A DNA stretch of 64,000 nucleotides from Azorinus chamasolen. Taxonomy: Eukaryota > Mollusca > Bivalvia > Cardiida > Solecurtidae. Location: positions 37,466,743 through 37,530,742 of the forward strand of contig OY755243.1 of NCBI GenBank assembly GCA_963576725.1. Direction: 5' to 3'. The notes under the pieces were generated by a model. It ran no database searches, had not been told where the DNA came from, and saw only the letters and a program-made list of their open reading frames with translations. Positions 34,301 through 42,774 of the stretch are shown here, in pieces (the stretch's first letter is position 1; every line of letters starts with the position of its first letter). The translations under genes were made by a program, and so were the position numbers.

Positions 34301-36912
34301 TCAGCTCCATGGTCTATGGGTCAAAGGTCAAGGTCATCCTTCAGGGTCAAAGGTGGGGGGTATAAGTGTTTCACAAACACACTCTTGTTTTTCTGTTTTA
34401 GACATTATCCCAGATAGCATTCAACCATATAATGCGACAGACAGTAATCAGTTCAAAACTGTGGTTGTTTTTGACTGTCGGGGAATGGAGCCAATAGACT
34501 TTTCCCCAAGGGTAAGGACTTATGTTCAGTGTATTTCAAGAAGTCTCAAGATGTGAGTATATTAACCCTTTACTCAATGAATAATCATATGTAAGAAATA
34601 ATGACCTCATGAATATTAATTAGATTGTTATAATAGCACATCAACAGGAATTTTTGGCTATGGTAGAAACTCTAGAATCATATCTATATCATTAGCAAAC
34701 AGAGCAAACCTTTATCAGCTGGTTCCTACAAAAGCCTTCTGATCTGGGTCTATGCTGTTTGCGAAGGTGTAGAAAGGTCTGTTTATGGAGTAAAGGGTTA
34801 ACCCATAACCTGATGAATATTTATGTAAGAAATAATGACATAAAGTATTGATTGGATGAATTTGTATTATGGTACATGATTTTCAGAGGAATCTGTCATT
34901 GGGAGTCACATTTTTCTCTGACAATGTGGCAGCATGGGGGTATGTGAGCTTGCTCACTAAAGTTCCTTTACATTTGATATTAAATTTATTACCTTCTTTG
35001 CAGATTGGGTATGCTGCAGAGGGTGAGGAGACAGGCACCAAGTTTCCAGAAGTAGAGCTAACAGAAGGGGTAGGTGTCTTGTCAGGTGGTAATGTCACTT
35101 TGCTTACCCTTTTGAATGTATAACACAAGTTAACTCACGTTTTCAAATAGTTTAGACTCCGGGTCAACCAGGGTATATGCACTCTATTTCATTCACAATT
35201 TTTTTTAGCAAAGTTTTCCTTTTCATTCTAAATGTGCCTTACTTAGCATTCATAGCCTTTTTTCCCCAAACGAAATGTACTTTACATGAATTTAACATAT
35301 AATTGGCACATTGAAAATTAAGCATTTCAAGGGTCAAATATTATGCTTCTTTGAAATTCTTAAAATGTCTATAAATTTGCATTTGGTAAAATAGTTATAT
35401 TAATATGACTATTATTAATATTATTTAACAATAATAATAATATTAATATTTTCCAAAATCCTTTCATTGGTGCATATAATATAGAGTATAGTTATTCCCA
35501 TTTTGTAAATGCACTGGCAATATCAGTGTAAAATTATTTGATCAGAAATGCTATAACAAGAACTTGCTTGGATGGGTTTAAGTATTAACTTTGCTGTTTA
35601 ATCCTTAACTCCATGAATATTTATGTAAGAAATAATGAATTTATGAATATTAATGATATGATAGTGGCTCATTAACACAGGAAATTTTGCAGAAATGTTG
35701 AATCAGATCTATATTATTTCATAAGCAAACAGAACAGACCCTGGTCAGACGGCTCATACAGGAGCTGTCTGATCTGGGTCTACTCTGTTTGCAAAGACAT
35801 AAAAAAGGCAGAATCATCAAATAAAAGGTTAATTAATGTAGATATTATTTCTGTGATACAGTGACTATTCTAGGTTTACATTCATGGTTGACAGGATGGA
35901 TCAGCAGCAATTGAAAATACCATTGCACATTCCAATCAATTCATAAATAATTGTTACGTAAATAGTTAGGTTTGCCTCGCAGATCATGAAAGTTATCTGG
36001 CTAAATTGTCATTTATTATTATTTATGTAAGGTGTCAAAAGTAACTTATATTCATGATCAGTCATGATCAGTCATGCAGCAGATCTCGGTCAACACTAGT
36101 TGCTATCTGTGTGGTTATGTTTTCTTGTGACTTTATGTATTATTGTGCAACAAGTTTATGTCCCATATTGTTGTACAGTTCACTCGCTACTCTGGCCACA
36201 ATTTATAACCATATTCTGTAAAAGCGGATGGTTGCTTAACCCATTCCCTCATAGGCTATTTTTAGATCCAACCTCTTTGAATAAATTTACCGAAAAGGAG
36301 CATTAACTAAAGAAAAGGAAAATTTTAGAATTTGTAGTTTGAAACCATTGTTTTAAATAGAGCATTTGCTCCTATGGGAGCAAATGCTCTATTTATCACA
36401 ATGGTTTCACAAAGTGACTTTTACAGAGTCGTCAAAAGTTGTCAATATGAGGGAATGGGTTAACTCTTTCCCCATTCATTCTAAATTTCAATACCTACTG
36501 AATATTCATGGACTAAATAGCTATAATGAAATATTAAAGGTGGAACAATGTAGCCATTTTAGAAAGTAAAGAAACAGATCTTTCAATTTCCACTAGCAAA
36601 GAGAGGAGACCCTGATCAGACTGCACCTATAGGAGCCGTCTGATCTTGGTCTACTCTGCTGGCAAATGCGTGAAAAAACGTTTACATGAAGGAATGGGTT
36701 AATGCAGGACTCCTGAAGAAACCGTCGGATAGGTTTGCCCTGTTTGTTTATGAAATTATATCAGATATGACTCTACAGTTTCTATAAATGCCAAAACATC
36801 CTATATACATTTTTGTTTGTGTTTTCAGGAATGGGTCGACTATGATGAAAAGAAAAGTGAATCAGTTGGAGTGTATGAAATTGAGCATAAATTTATAACT
36901 GTGAAAAAATAG
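25307..36912 (+). CDS. CZIB: CXXC-motif zinc-binding protein (C1orf123/UPF0587 family), exons 2-7
   Basis: Joining 25307-25390, 27795-27851, 30593-30674, 34402-34511, 35004-35069 and 36829-36912 gives 159 residues plus a stop, frame intact at every GT-AG junction. With a two-residue MG start in an upstream exon the zinc cysteines become C33, C36, C67 and C70, the numbering of the human protein (160 aa). Conserved blocks include [69 protein letters not shown] and DYDEK(K)SESVG. The family is cytosolic and widespread in eukaryotes. It binds one zinc ion through two CXXC pairs; its cellular role is poorly known. The gene is divergent from the ESCO gene, and I see no functional link between them. 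Confidence 0.93.
25670..27183 (+). mobile_element. Family A MITE split by a tandem-array element
   Basis: The left MITE part (TGAATATTCATGTGAGAAAT ... TTAGACTCATTATATG) ends near 25750. The right part resumes GAATGTTTGGCCATG at 27011 and runs to GGAGTAAAGGGTTAATG. The 1.25 kb between is the AGGTCA array. Confidence 0.65.
25750..27005. mobile_element. Tandem array with AGGTCACAGTGACCT, in CZIB intron 2
   Basis: It starts with a GTCCGTCCGTCCG microsatellite (25786-25799), followed by about eight units of ~145 bp: GCTCAATAACTTGATAA, GTGCTGTCTTCATA, AGTAGATGACCCCTATTG, GTCAAAGGTCAAGGTCACAG. Perfect AGGTCACAGTGACCT palindromes are at 25931-25945, 26241-26255, 26386-26400 and 26675-26689. Confidence 0.8.
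27795..27851 (+). CDS. CZIB: CZIB exon 3 (first CXXC)
   Basis: 57 nt, 19 codons: [19 protein letters not shown]. Acceptor TTCTTTTTCAG is strong; donor GTAAGT. It holds zinc ligands C33 and C36. A pogo-like palindromic MITE begins 55 bp after the donor. Confidence 0.92.
27907..28114. mobile_element. Pogo-like palindromic MITE
   Basis: TACAGTAAAACCTCTCTATAA start; the centre is the near-perfect palindrome AAAACAGAACGCTCC / GGAGCATTCTGTTTT. The right end is diverged (TTTATTGTA). Close relative of 60202-60409. Confidence 0.8.
28120..28580. other. MITE fragments in CZIB intron 3
   Basis: GCAAACAGAGCAGACCCAGA at 28133 and GGAGCCGTCTGATC at 28565 are pieces of family A around TTAACTCTTTGCATGCTA (28164), itself a piggyBac-like end that pairs with GTAGCATGCAAAGTGTTAA (28447-28465). 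The element 28164-28465 is thus TTAA-bounded with CTCTTTGCATGCTA/TAGCATGCAAAGTG ends. Confidence 0.6.
28580..29945. repeat. ~180-bp repeats with an internal 30-bp array
   Basis: Three or four diverged units share TTGCAGAATTATCTCCC, TTTTTGTCAT and ATGGGTAGTTGGTGTC. Within one of them a 30-bp segment is amplified (28971-29658). Confidence 0.75.
28971..29658. repeat. 30-bp minisatellite, about 23 units
   Basis: The unit is TATTTTTGTCATTTGGGCCT followed by GTAATATGGG, with few variants (T/C in GTC/GCC, A/G in GTAATA, G/A in ATGGG). Because 30 is divisible by 3, long open frames appear on both strands; they are not genes. Confidence 0.95.
30255..30500 (+). mobile_element. TTAA MITE (family B)
   Basis: TTAACCCTTTCCCTGTTCTA start. 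Near-perfect core GATGGCTCCTATAGGAGCCATC with AGCAGACCC / GGGTCTACTCTGTTTGC arms. The right TTAA is lost. It ends about 90 bp before CZIB exon 4. Confidence 0.8.
30593..30674 (+). CDS. CZIB: CZIB exon 4 (second CXXC)
   Basis: 82 nt; acceptor TTACCTGCAG, donor GTGCGT. It encodes [20 protein letters not shown] then CSRDNSI plus one base, with zinc ligands C67 and C70. The end of a pogo-like MITE (TACAGTA) begins 19 bp after the donor. Upstream in this intron is a large 30-bp tandem array. Confidence 0.92.
30694..30735 (+). mobile_element. Solo end of a pogo-like MITE
   Basis: TACAGTAGAACCCCTCTAAT then GCGACCACTTAATGAATAAACA, 19 bp after the CZIB exon 4 donor; the rest of the element is missing. 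Confidence 0.7.
30770..31230. repeat. ~185-bp tandem repeats (2.5 units)
   Basis: Units contain AGGATGCTGAAATTTTGT, GAAGTTAAACATTAAAA and ATTTTTGACATGTTTTGGAC. Confidence 0.75.
31230..33450. repeat. Tandem array with GACCTTGACCTTTGACCTAC, split by a hAT MITE
   Basis: Many 110-165 bp units: CTGACCTTGACCTTTGACCT, TTTTGCAAAAATCTTTAAATG, GGGCTTCCATACTTGGTATG. It lies in CZIB intron 4. The array continues on both sides of 31973-32835. Confidence 0.8.
31973..32835. mobile_element. hAT MITE inside the tandem array, 8-bp TSD
   Basis: Ends TAGGACTATCACGGTTA and TAACCGTGACAGCCCTA (inverted, two mismatches) flanked by CTTGGTAT at 31965-31972 and 32836-32843. Subterminal CGGTTCGGTT words occur on both sides. 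863 bp, no transposase. Confidence 0.88.
33606..33817. mobile_element. TTAA MITE (family C)
   Basis: CTAAGCCATTCCCTCC ... GGAGGGAATGGGTTAA. Core AATAGAGCATTTGCTCCTAT / GGAGTAAATGCTCTATT. It shares its right TTAA with the next element. Confidence 0.8.
33814..34061 (+). mobile_element. TTAA MITE (family A)
   Basis: TTAACCCTTCCCC ... AAAAGGGTTA; core AAGCAAACAGAACAGACTCT, TGGCTCCTACAGGAGCCA, GTCTTCTCTGTTTGC. Confidence 0.8.
34122..34396. mobile_element. Short pearl-like element touching a CZIB splice acceptor
   Basis: TATGCCCCCCAAACGGCGG, then a TGTCCGTCCGTCC microsatellite, a single core with GGGTCAAAGGTCAAGGTCAT, then GGGGGGTATAAGTGTTTCAC and the CACTCTTGTT end. Five bases later the CZIB exon 5 acceptor TAG is reached. 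Confidence 0.7.
34402..34511 (+). CDS. CZIB: CZIB exon 5
   Basis: 110 nt; the first two bases complete an Asp codon from exon 4, and 36 codons follow. It contains [20 protein letters not shown] then [12 protein letters not shown], matching human [28 protein letters not shown]. Donor GTAAGG. The acceptor (TTTTCTGTTTTAG) directly follows the CTCTTGTT end of a pearl-like element. Confidence 0.92.
34562..34801 (+). mobile_element. TTAA MITE (family A), complete
   Basis: Clean copy of 240 bp: TTAACCCTTTACTC ... GAGTAAAGGGTTAA. Family features: GAATATTAATTAG, TATAATAGCAC, GTAGAAACTCTAGAATCA, core AGCAAACAGAGCAAACC / GGGTCTATGCTGTTTGC. A second, right-truncated copy starts at the same TTAA (34798) and runs to about 34880. 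Confidence 0.85.
35004..35069 (+). CDS. CZIB: CZIB exon 6
   Basis: 66 nt, 22 codons: [20 protein letters not shown] then EG; acceptor CTTCTTTGCAG, donor GTAGGT. It matches the AAEGVESGTAF block of the human protein. Confidence 0.9.
35400..35460. repeat. AT-rich AATAAT tract
   Basis: Low-complexity run with AATAATAATAATATTAATAT and its complement on the left; a weak self-complementary stretch. Confidence 0.6.
35598..35832 (+). mobile_element. TTAA MITE (family A)
   Basis: TTAATCCTTAACTCC ... AAAAGGTTAA. Core AAGCAAACAGAACAGACCCT, ACGGCTCATACAGGAGCTGT, GGGTCTACTCTGTTTGC. It lies in CZIB intron 6. Confidence 0.8.
36236..36463. mobile_element. TTAA MITE (family C), near-perfect palindrome
   Basis: TTAACCCATTCCCTCAT ... 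ATGAGGGAATGGGTTAA. Core AGAGCATTTGCTCCTATGGG / AGCAAATGCTCT. The right TTAA is shared with the next MITE. Confidence 0.88.
36460..36702 (+). mobile_element. TTAA MITE (family B)
   Basis: TTAACTCTTTCCCC ... GGAATGGGTTAA. Core ACTGCACCTATAGGAGCCGT with AGACCCTGATC / GATCTTGGTCTACTCTG arms. Confidence 0.82.
36829..36912 (+). CDS. CZIB: CZIB last exon with stop
   Basis: [20 protein letters not shown] followed by KFITVKK and TAG; acceptor GTGTTTTCAG. It matches the C-terminal WTDYDEKAQESVGIYEV block of human CZIB. No AATAAA signal is evident before a pearl-like element starts 74 bp downstream, so the poly(A) site may lie inside the element. Confidence 0.92.
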   Translation, partial: EWVDYDEKKSESVGVYEIEHKFITVKK

Positions 36913-36986
36913 ACCTGTATGCATGTTCAACTAGATATATTTTCATTGTTTTCTTTTACATATGAATTGTGGCATAATTATTCATA

Positions 36987-37813
36987 ATTATACCCCCCTT
37001 TTGAAAAATGGGGGTATATTACTTTGCACATGTCGGTCCGTCAGTCTGTCTGTCGGTCGGTCGGTAGATCGAACGGTTTCCGATCAATACCTGAAAAACC
37101 TGCTAAGCGTAGAATCTTTAAACTTTATTTGGTGGCTGGTCATGGCCACTAGATGACCCCTATTGTTTTTGAGGTCACTTGGTCAAAAGTCAAGGTCACC
37201 ATGACCTTAACTGGTGAAATGGTTTCCGATCAATAACTGCTCAAGGGTTTGGCTTAGGATCTTCAAACTTGCTTTGGTGGTTGGTCATTGCCACTAGATG
37301 ACCCCTATTGTTTTTGAGGTCACTAGGTCAAAGGTCAAGGTCACCATGACCTTAACTGGTGAAATGATTTCCAATCAATAACTGCTCAAGGGTTTGACTT
37401 AGGATCTGCAAACTTGATGTGGTGGTTGGTCATGACCACTAGATGACCCCTTTTGGTTTTTAGGTCACTAGGTCAAAGGTCAAGGTCACCATGACATTAA
37501 CTGGCGAAATGGTTTCCAATCAATAACTGCTCAATGGTTTGGCTTAGGATCTACAAACTTGCTGTGATGGTTGGTCATGACCACTACATGACGCCTATAG
37601 TTTTTGAGGTCACTAAGTCAAAGGTCAAGGTCACCATGACCTAATCTGATGAAATGGTTTCTGATTAATAAATGCTCAATGGTTTGGCTTAGGATCTTCA
37701 AATTTGCTGTGGTGATTAGGCATGACCACTAGATGACCCCTATAATTTTTGAAGTCACTAGGTCATTGGTCAGGGGTTCTTGGGGTATACATGTTTTACA
37801 AACATCTCTTGTT
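36987..37813. mobile_element. Pearl-like element with 145-bp core, reverse of 5816-7668
   Basis: Hairpin ATTATACCCCCCTTTTG / AAAATGGGGGTATA, (GTCG)n microsatellite at about 37022-37066, four 145-bp units with AAGGTCAAGGTCACCATGAC, then GGGGTATACATGTTTTACAA and CATCTCTTGTT. Inverted relative to the ESCO-intron copy. It starts 74 bp after the CZIB stop. Confidence 0.82.
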
Positions 37814-37989
37814 ACCATAAGGTTCCAATTCTTTTGAAGGGACTTATTAACATATATTTTACTGATTGACTTTCACACAAATAGTCCTGTGTATACAAGT
37901 CTTGAAGAGAATACATGTAAACAAGAAAAATATCAGCCTTGATTTCTTTTCTCCTGTAATGATGTATTAATTATAGCATTAATTACCCC

Positions 37990-38250
37990 TTCCCCAGGTA
38001 CTGATTAGACATATTAAGTTTTGCAAGAACCAGTTTGGATCCTGATGAGACAATGAGCTACTCATCATCTTGACTGGATCCAAACTGTTTGCAAAGATCA
38101 TCACAAGTCACTGATGGAGTGCTTTGTAGGCAGGGGCTGCTTAATACAAGGCAAACGTTGTGCAGAAAGCTCATTTGACTTTCCCCCTGCATTTAACTGC
38201 CAACTGTCAGACTAGCACTGATAGTCCTCTCTATGTTACAAAGACAAAAC
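37990..38250. mobile_element. Fragments of GGATCC-type and pogo-like palindromes
   Basis: TTTGGATCCTGATGAGACAA / TCATCTTGACTGGATCCAAA at about 38030-38095 is a family D palindrome; GCTTAATACAAGGCAAACG and CCCCCTGCATTTAACTGCC (38130-38205) are degraded pogo-like MITE arms. Confidence 0.55.
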
Positions 38251-38350
38251 AACAGATAACTGTTGTCCAAGCAGCGAATAGCATTTATAGTTTTGTACAG
38301 TAACACACCAATAGGACAAGAGTGCTCCACTATGATCGCTTACAATTAAA

Positions 38351-38962
38351 TTAACCCTTTGAATGCTAAATATTCAAAGTGGAAATGGCTCTATCTCCCA
38401 CTCCACTCTCATTGATTGATATTGGGTGTGGGAGAGAAGGTATCTGCCTCCCTCTCAACCTCATTTTCTCCTTTCCAATCCATTTTCTCGATCTCTCTTT
38501 CTTTATTTCCCATCCTCTCCCACCCATCACTCCCTTACTTCCACTCGCAGTTACCTTCTCACCACTCTACTGCCTCCCCCAAACTACTATCTCTCTCTCT
38601 TTCCACCACATCTTCCACTCTATTTCCCTTCCTCTGAAACTATATCTCCCTACTTACCACGGCAGTCCCTCCACTCTCTCCAACTCACCAACCTTTCTCC
38701 CACTGGCCATTCCCACTCCCTCCCTGTCTCTCACATACCACCCATTTTTCTCTCATTCCTGTCTCTCCCACTCACCATTCCCTCTCTCACTCTCCCGTTC
38801 TATGCATAAGTTTGGATCCAGATGATAAGTCGAAGAACTCTGCTTCTCAACAGGATCCAAATTGTTTGGCTTTATAAAGAAATTAAACAGACGGCCACTC
38901 TAAAACTTGAATTAGTCGAAAATGTTTCTAGCATACACCATTGCTGCTATTGAAAGGGTTAA
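38351..38962. mobile_element. TTAA-bounded element containing a 360-bp pyrimidine tract
   Basis: TTAACCCTTTGAATGCTAAA ... TATTGAAAGGGTTAA, TTAA at 38351-38354 and 38959-38962. The interior 38440-38800 is nearly all C and T on the plus strand (CTCC, CACTC, TCTCTC). A family D arm (TTGGATCCAGATGATAAG / CAACAGGATCCAAA) follows at 38812-38870. Confidence 0.7.
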
Positions 38963-38965
38963 ATC

Positions 38966-39271
38966 GTACTGGTGTTTTTTTCTGGTGGTGTAGAATCAAA
39001 AAGTAGGTCACTATGTCAAATCTTAGAAATAACACTCTAGAGGTCACATTTTCAGCCCAATCTTCATTGGTCAGAATGATTGTCTAGATAAAATCAATAT
39101 CTTAAATCTTTGAAAATCTTGTTCTCCAGAACCGCTGCTCGTGATCCATTATCAACATTGTTCTAATCTTGTCCCTTAGGTCAAAACTGGCCACATCCTG
39201 GGGCTACCCAGCTATACTCTTAAATCTATGGTAATCAGCTGAGCGATTAAGGGCCATCATGGCCTTCTTGT
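38966..39271. mobile_element. Truncated copy of the TTAGCTCACCTGAGC element
   Basis: Right part only: AATCTTGTTCTCCAGAACCG, GGGGCTACCCAGCTATA and the end GGGCCATCATGGCCTTCTTG. Head-to-tail with the next copy. Confidence 0.75.
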
Positions 39272-40433
39272 TAGCTCACCTGAGCAAAGCTCAGGGTAAG
39301 CTTTTGGGAGACTTTAATGTTTGGCATCCGGCGTCAACAATTTGCTTGTGAACACTCTAGTGGTCACAATTTTAATTCAGCCTTCATGAAACATGGTCAG
39401 AATGATTGTCTTGATAAAATATCGGACGAGATCAAAAGTGGGTTAAGTGGGGTAAAAAACTAGGTCAAATACATGTAGTAGGAAAACTTTGTGAACACTC
39501 TAGAAGTCACAATTTTAGCTTACTCTTCATGAAACTTGGTCAGAATGATTGACTTGATAAAATCTCAAATGAGTTTGAAAGTGGGTCACTTGGGGTCAAA
39601 AACTAGGTCACTAGATCAAATAGTGGGAAAGCTTTGTGAACACTCTAGAAGTCACATTTTTAGCCGACTCTTCATAAAAGTTGGCCAGAATGATTGCCTT
39701 GATAAAATCTCGTACGAGTTCGAAAGTTGGTCATATGGGGTAAAAATCTAGGTCACAATGTCAAACAGTAGAAAAACTTTGTGAACACTCTAGAGGTCAC
39801 ATGTGTAGCACTATCTTCATGAAACTTTATTAGAATGATTGTTTTGATAAAATCTCGGACGAGTTTGAAAGTGGGCCATGTGGAGTTAAAAAATGAGGTC
39901 ACTAGATTAAACAGCCCTGCGACCACTCTAGTGGTCACACTTTTTGTCAAATCTTCATGAAACTTTGTCAGAATGGTTGTCCTGATAAAATCTTGGACCA
40001 GTTTGAAAGTGGGGTATGTGACGTCAAAAAGTAGGTCACTGCGTCATATTTTAGAAAAGTCTTTACACTCAAGCGGCCACATGTTTAGTCCAATCTTCCT
40101 CAAACTTGTTCAGAATGTTAGTATTGGTGGTATTAAGGTTGAGTTTGATCATGGGTGGGGTGGAATCAAAAAGTAGGTCAAATCTTAAAAATAACCTCTA
40201 GAGGTCACATTTTCAGCCCAATCTTCATTGGTCAGAATGATTGTCTAGATAAAATCAATATCTTAAATCTTTGAAAATCTTGTTCTCCAGAACCGCTGCT
40301 CATGATCCACTATCATCATTGTTCTTATCTTGTCCCCAAAGTCAAAACTGGCCACATCCTGGGGCTACCCAGCTATAATCTTAAATCTATGGTAATCAGC
40401 TGAGCGATTAACGGCCATCATGGCCCTCTTGTT
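39270..40433. mobile_element. TTAGCTCACCTGAGC element, copy 2
   Basis: It starts TTAGCTCACCTGAGCAAAGC, has about five ~140-bp units (GAACACTCTAGAAGTCAC, TCTTCATGAAACTTGGTCAG, GATAAAATCTC, GGGGTCAAAAACTAGGTCAC) and ends GGCCATCATGGCCCTCTTGTT. A common repeat type in molluscs; no coding signal. Confidence 0.8.
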
Positions 40434-42429
40434 AGCTCACCTGAGCAAAGCTCAGGGTAAGCTTTTGGGAGACTTGAATGTTTGGCATCCGGCGTCAACA
40501 ATTTGCTTGTGAACACTCCAGTGGTCATAATTTTAGTCAAGCCTTCATGAAACATGATCAGAATGATTGTCTTGATAAAATATCGGACGAGATCGAAAGT
40601 GGGTTAAATGGGGTAAAAAACTTGGTCAAATAGTAGGAAAACTTTGTCAACACTCTAGAAGTCACAATTTTAGCTTACTCTTCATGAAACTCAGAATTTA
40701 TAATCTTCACAACAGCAGGTGTTAAGTGCGTGTGTGGCGGCCGTAAAACGTCGCCCCGTACTTCATTCTCAGTGTTGTTATACCTTCTGATCCTTCGAGA
40801 TCATGAATTTCAGTACTTCTTGTTCTGAAAATTGAATACCGCTTAAGCCGGTGCTAGTGGGCGTGAGCAGTGTTGCACTTTCAATTACTGTTCATGAACA
40901 GACTCAATTAAACCGAGTCTGCAATTTTCTCTTTTTGTGTTGCAATTTTTGCTCTCGGGGGATCACCTCCCTTCAGAATTTGGTCAGAATGATTGACTTG
41001 ATAAAATCTCGAACGAGTTTGAAAGTGGGCACGTGGGTCAAAAACTAGGTCACTAGATCAAATAGTAGAAAACTTTGTGAACACTCTGGAAGTCACGTTT
41101 TTAGCCGAATCTTCATGAAAGTTGGCCAGAATGATTGCCTTGATAAAATCTCGTACGAGTTCGAACGTTGGTCATGTGGGGTATAAATCTAGGTCACAAT
41201 GTCATAATATGGGTAATATTTTAGAAAAGTCTTTACACTCAAGCGTCCACATGTTTAGCCCAATCTTCCTCAAACTTGCTCAGAATGTTAGTCTTGGTGA
41301 TATTAAGGTTGAGTTTGATCATGGGTGGGGTGGAATCAAAAAGTAAATTACTAGGTAAAATCTTAAAATAACACTAGAGGTCACATTTTCAGTCCAATCT
41401 TCATTGGTCCGAATGATTGTCCAAATATTTTAAATCTTTGAAAATCTAGTTCTCCAGAACCGCTGCTCATGATCCACTATCAACATTGTAGGAAAGTCTT
41501 GTGAACACTATAGGTCACATTATTTAGCCCAATCATCATGAAATTAGAATGGTTGTCTTAATAAAATCTCGGATGAGTTTGAAAGTGGATCATGTCCTGT
41601 CAAAAACTAGGTCAAACAGTAGAAAAACCTTTTGAAGACTAGTGGTCACATTTCTTGTCCAATCTTCACGAAACTTAGAATGATTGTCGTAATAAAATTC
41701 GGGACAAGTTTGAAAGTGGATCATGTGGGGTCAAACACTAGGTCAAACAGTAGAAAAACCTCGTGAACACATTAGAGGTAAAATTTGTAGCAGAATCTTC
41801 ATGAAACTTTTATCAGAAAGATTGTTTTGATAAAAATCTCTGACAATGTTGAACATGGGTCATTTTGGTCAAACTCTAGGTCACAAGGTCAAACAGTATA
41901 AAAACCTTGTGAACACTCCAGTGGTCACATTTTGCCCAATCTTCATGTAACTTAATCAGAATGATTGCTTTGATAAAATCTCGGATGAGTTCGAGAGTTG
42001 GTCATGTGGGGTCAAAAACTAGGTCACTAGGTCATATCTTAGAAAAATCTTGTTTACACTACAACGGCCTGGTTTTTAGCCCAATCTTCCTCAGAACTGC
42101 TCAGAATTTTTGTCATGGTGATATCAAGGTTTAGTTTGATCATGGGTGGGATGGGGTCAAAAAGTTGGTCACTAGGTAAAATCTTAGAAAAATCACTCTA
42201 GATGTCATATTTTATGCCCAATCTTCAATGGTCAGAATGATTGTCTTGTATTCTTGTATTCTAAATCTTTGAAATCTTGTTCTCCAGAACCACTGCTCAT
42301 GATCCACTATCAACATTGTTCAAATATCGCCCCTTAGGTCAATATTGACCCATCCTGGGGCTACCCAGATATAATATTAATTCTGTGGTAATCAGGTGAG
42401 CGATTATGGGCCATCTTGGCCCTCTTGTT
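40432..42429. mobile_element. TTAGCTCACCTGAGC element, copy 3, with insertion
   Basis: Directly abuts copy 2 in the same orientation; same start and end words, more internal units. It is interrupted at about 40690-40975. Confidence 0.8.
40690..40975. mobile_element. ~285-bp insertion in copy 3, family unknown
   Basis: Foreign to the repeat: GCGTGTGTGGCGGCCGTAAA, then AGACTCAATTAAACCGAGTCT (inverted repeat) and GCTCTCGGGGGATCACCTCC. CAGAATTT occurs at both edges and could be the target duplication. It could be a SINE or an LTR piece. Confidence 0.5.
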
Positions 42430-42770
42430 TTTCAAATCGACCTGTATGGATTTTTGTCCAGTCCAGTAGGATTCGATATGATTACACTACAAAGTGAATG
42501 AATTGATACCACTACATGTGGACACATTGTAAACACATCTCATTCAATATGATTGTGATTGTTTTATTGAATAAAAGTTTAATAAATCAGTTATAGTGAC
42601 ATACAAAACGCGTAAAGCGTATTTGATTTGCACACGCAAAACGTTCTAATACACCATTAAATTAAAATATTTTAGGGATAAAAGTAAGACGAATTGGTGC
42701 GAATGTACGCAAGTGTGCATGCATTGATATGGTAAATGTTTACCCGGTTCTCTCCGTACTTACCGGTATA
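42430..42770. other. Unassigned intergenic DNA
   Basis: No gene, repeat or RNA recognised between the last TTAGCTCACC copy and the next MITE. Confidence 0.4.
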
Positions 42771-42774
42771 AATA

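Noticed and set aside
38379..38825. Overlapping 127-148-codon Ser/Pro/Leu-rich open frames.
   Set aside because: Produced by a C/T tract, which cannot encode the purine-containing stop codons on that strand.
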